This document shows, piece after piece, positions 4,893-5,134 of a DNA stretch of 5,134 nt. The notes under the pieces were generated by a model. It worked only from the letters and a program-made list of their open reading frames with translations. It was not told the origin of the DNA and did no database searches. Within the stretch, counting starts at the first letter, position 1; every line of letters begins with the position of its first letter. This DNA comes from Pseudomonadota bacterium (lineage in GTDB: Bacteria > Pseudomonadota > Alphaproteobacteria > Sphingomonadales > Sphingomonadaceae), in assembly GCA_023424275.1 (NCBI GenBank), contig JAFAED010000333.1, forward strand, positions 1-5,134, written 5' to 3'. The translations under genes were made by a program, and so were the position numbers.

Positions 4893-5134
4893 TCAGGAAC
4901 CCTCCTTTTCCTGCTGCTTGTCTTCGACAATCCTGAGCGCCGACAGCGAGCCCGCCTTTTCGACGGCCTCCTGCACGTCGCGCGCCTCATAGAGTCCGTC
5001 GCGTTCGCGGCGATAATAGTCGCGCAGCGGTCCCGCGAGGCTCATATCCTGAAATTTCCAGAGGTCGAGTTCGACCCCTTCCATCACCAGCGCGTACACG
5101 GCCTTCTCGACCGCTTGCTGGAGAGCTACCTGAT
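4893..5134 (-). CDS. csgG: CsgG/HfaB-family curli secretion channel, C-terminal end
   Basis: CsgG-family lipoproteins form the nonameric outer-membrane pore that exports curli subunits; HfaB is the Caulobacter holdfast-anchor counterpart. Only the last 79 residues are in the window, and the frame continues past the right edge. The visible part begins QVALQQAVEKAVYALVMEGV and continues ELDLW, matching the layout of the CsgG terminal helix, where E. coli CsgG has an AIETGVIFLINDGIDRGLW segment. After this come KFQD, a charged region with DYYRRERDGLYEA, and a lysine/glutamate-rich tail (VEDKQQEKEGS) that looks like a lineage-specific extension. A GTG at 5099 is not the start because the conserved helix begins upstream. 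It is followed 189 bp later by the large curlin gene on the same strand, which strongly supports the assignment. CsgG and HfaB cannot be separated from this fragment. Confidence 0.82.
   Translation of the reverse strand, partial: QVALQQAVEKAVYALVMEGVELDLWKFQDMSLAGPLRDYYRRERDGLYEARDVQEAVEKAGSLSALRIVEDKQQEKEGS

Overview
The window looks like a high-GC alphaproteobacterium, most likely a sphingomonad. The basis is GC-rich codon usage, a TrbI-DUF2274 pair of the type common on sphingomonad conjugative elements, and a curli-type locus built on large acidic curlin-repeat proteins. The taxon is inferred, not proven.

Left part (1-1356): the end of a probable integrative and conjugative element (ICE). 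It holds the C-terminal part of trbI, a 70-aa DUF2274 protein and a 72-aa helix-turn-helix protein, tightly packed on the + strand. About 200 bp of apparently non-coding DNA follow, including a perfect 9-bp hairpin. The element appears to end at 1312-1356. This is the 3' half of a CAT-anticodon tRNA gene (anticodon loop, 3' anticodon strand, T arm, 3' acceptor strand, encoded CCA) with no matching 5' half. Such a piece is what a tRNA-targeting integrase leaves at the distal end of an integrated element. Sequence to the right would then be resident chromosome.

Middle (1357-1776): a short spacer and one unrecognised + strand ORF, which meets the next operon tail to tail with no bases between the stop codons.

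Right part (1777-5134, all on the - strand): a curli-like functional amyloid locus. In transcription order it holds the C-terminus of a CsgG/HfaB-family outer-membrane secretion channel (running off the window), a structured 189-bp intergenic region, a 525-aa secreted curlin-repeat protein with about 40 predicted strands, a spacer with two strong hairpins, a 209-aa secreted curlin-repeat protein with about 15 strands, and an unrecognised 187-aa exported protein 22 bp further on. The expected logic is that the CsgG-type pore exports the subunits, the large protein is the bulk fibre subunit, and the small one is a minor subunit or nucleator. The last protein is a candidate accessory factor.

The most notable observation is inside the 525-aa protein. 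Its ends follow the usual curlin spacing of about 11 residues per strand. Its centre (about residues 153-310) instead alternates 16-17 and 9-11 residues, a 26-residue module with two distinct strand types.
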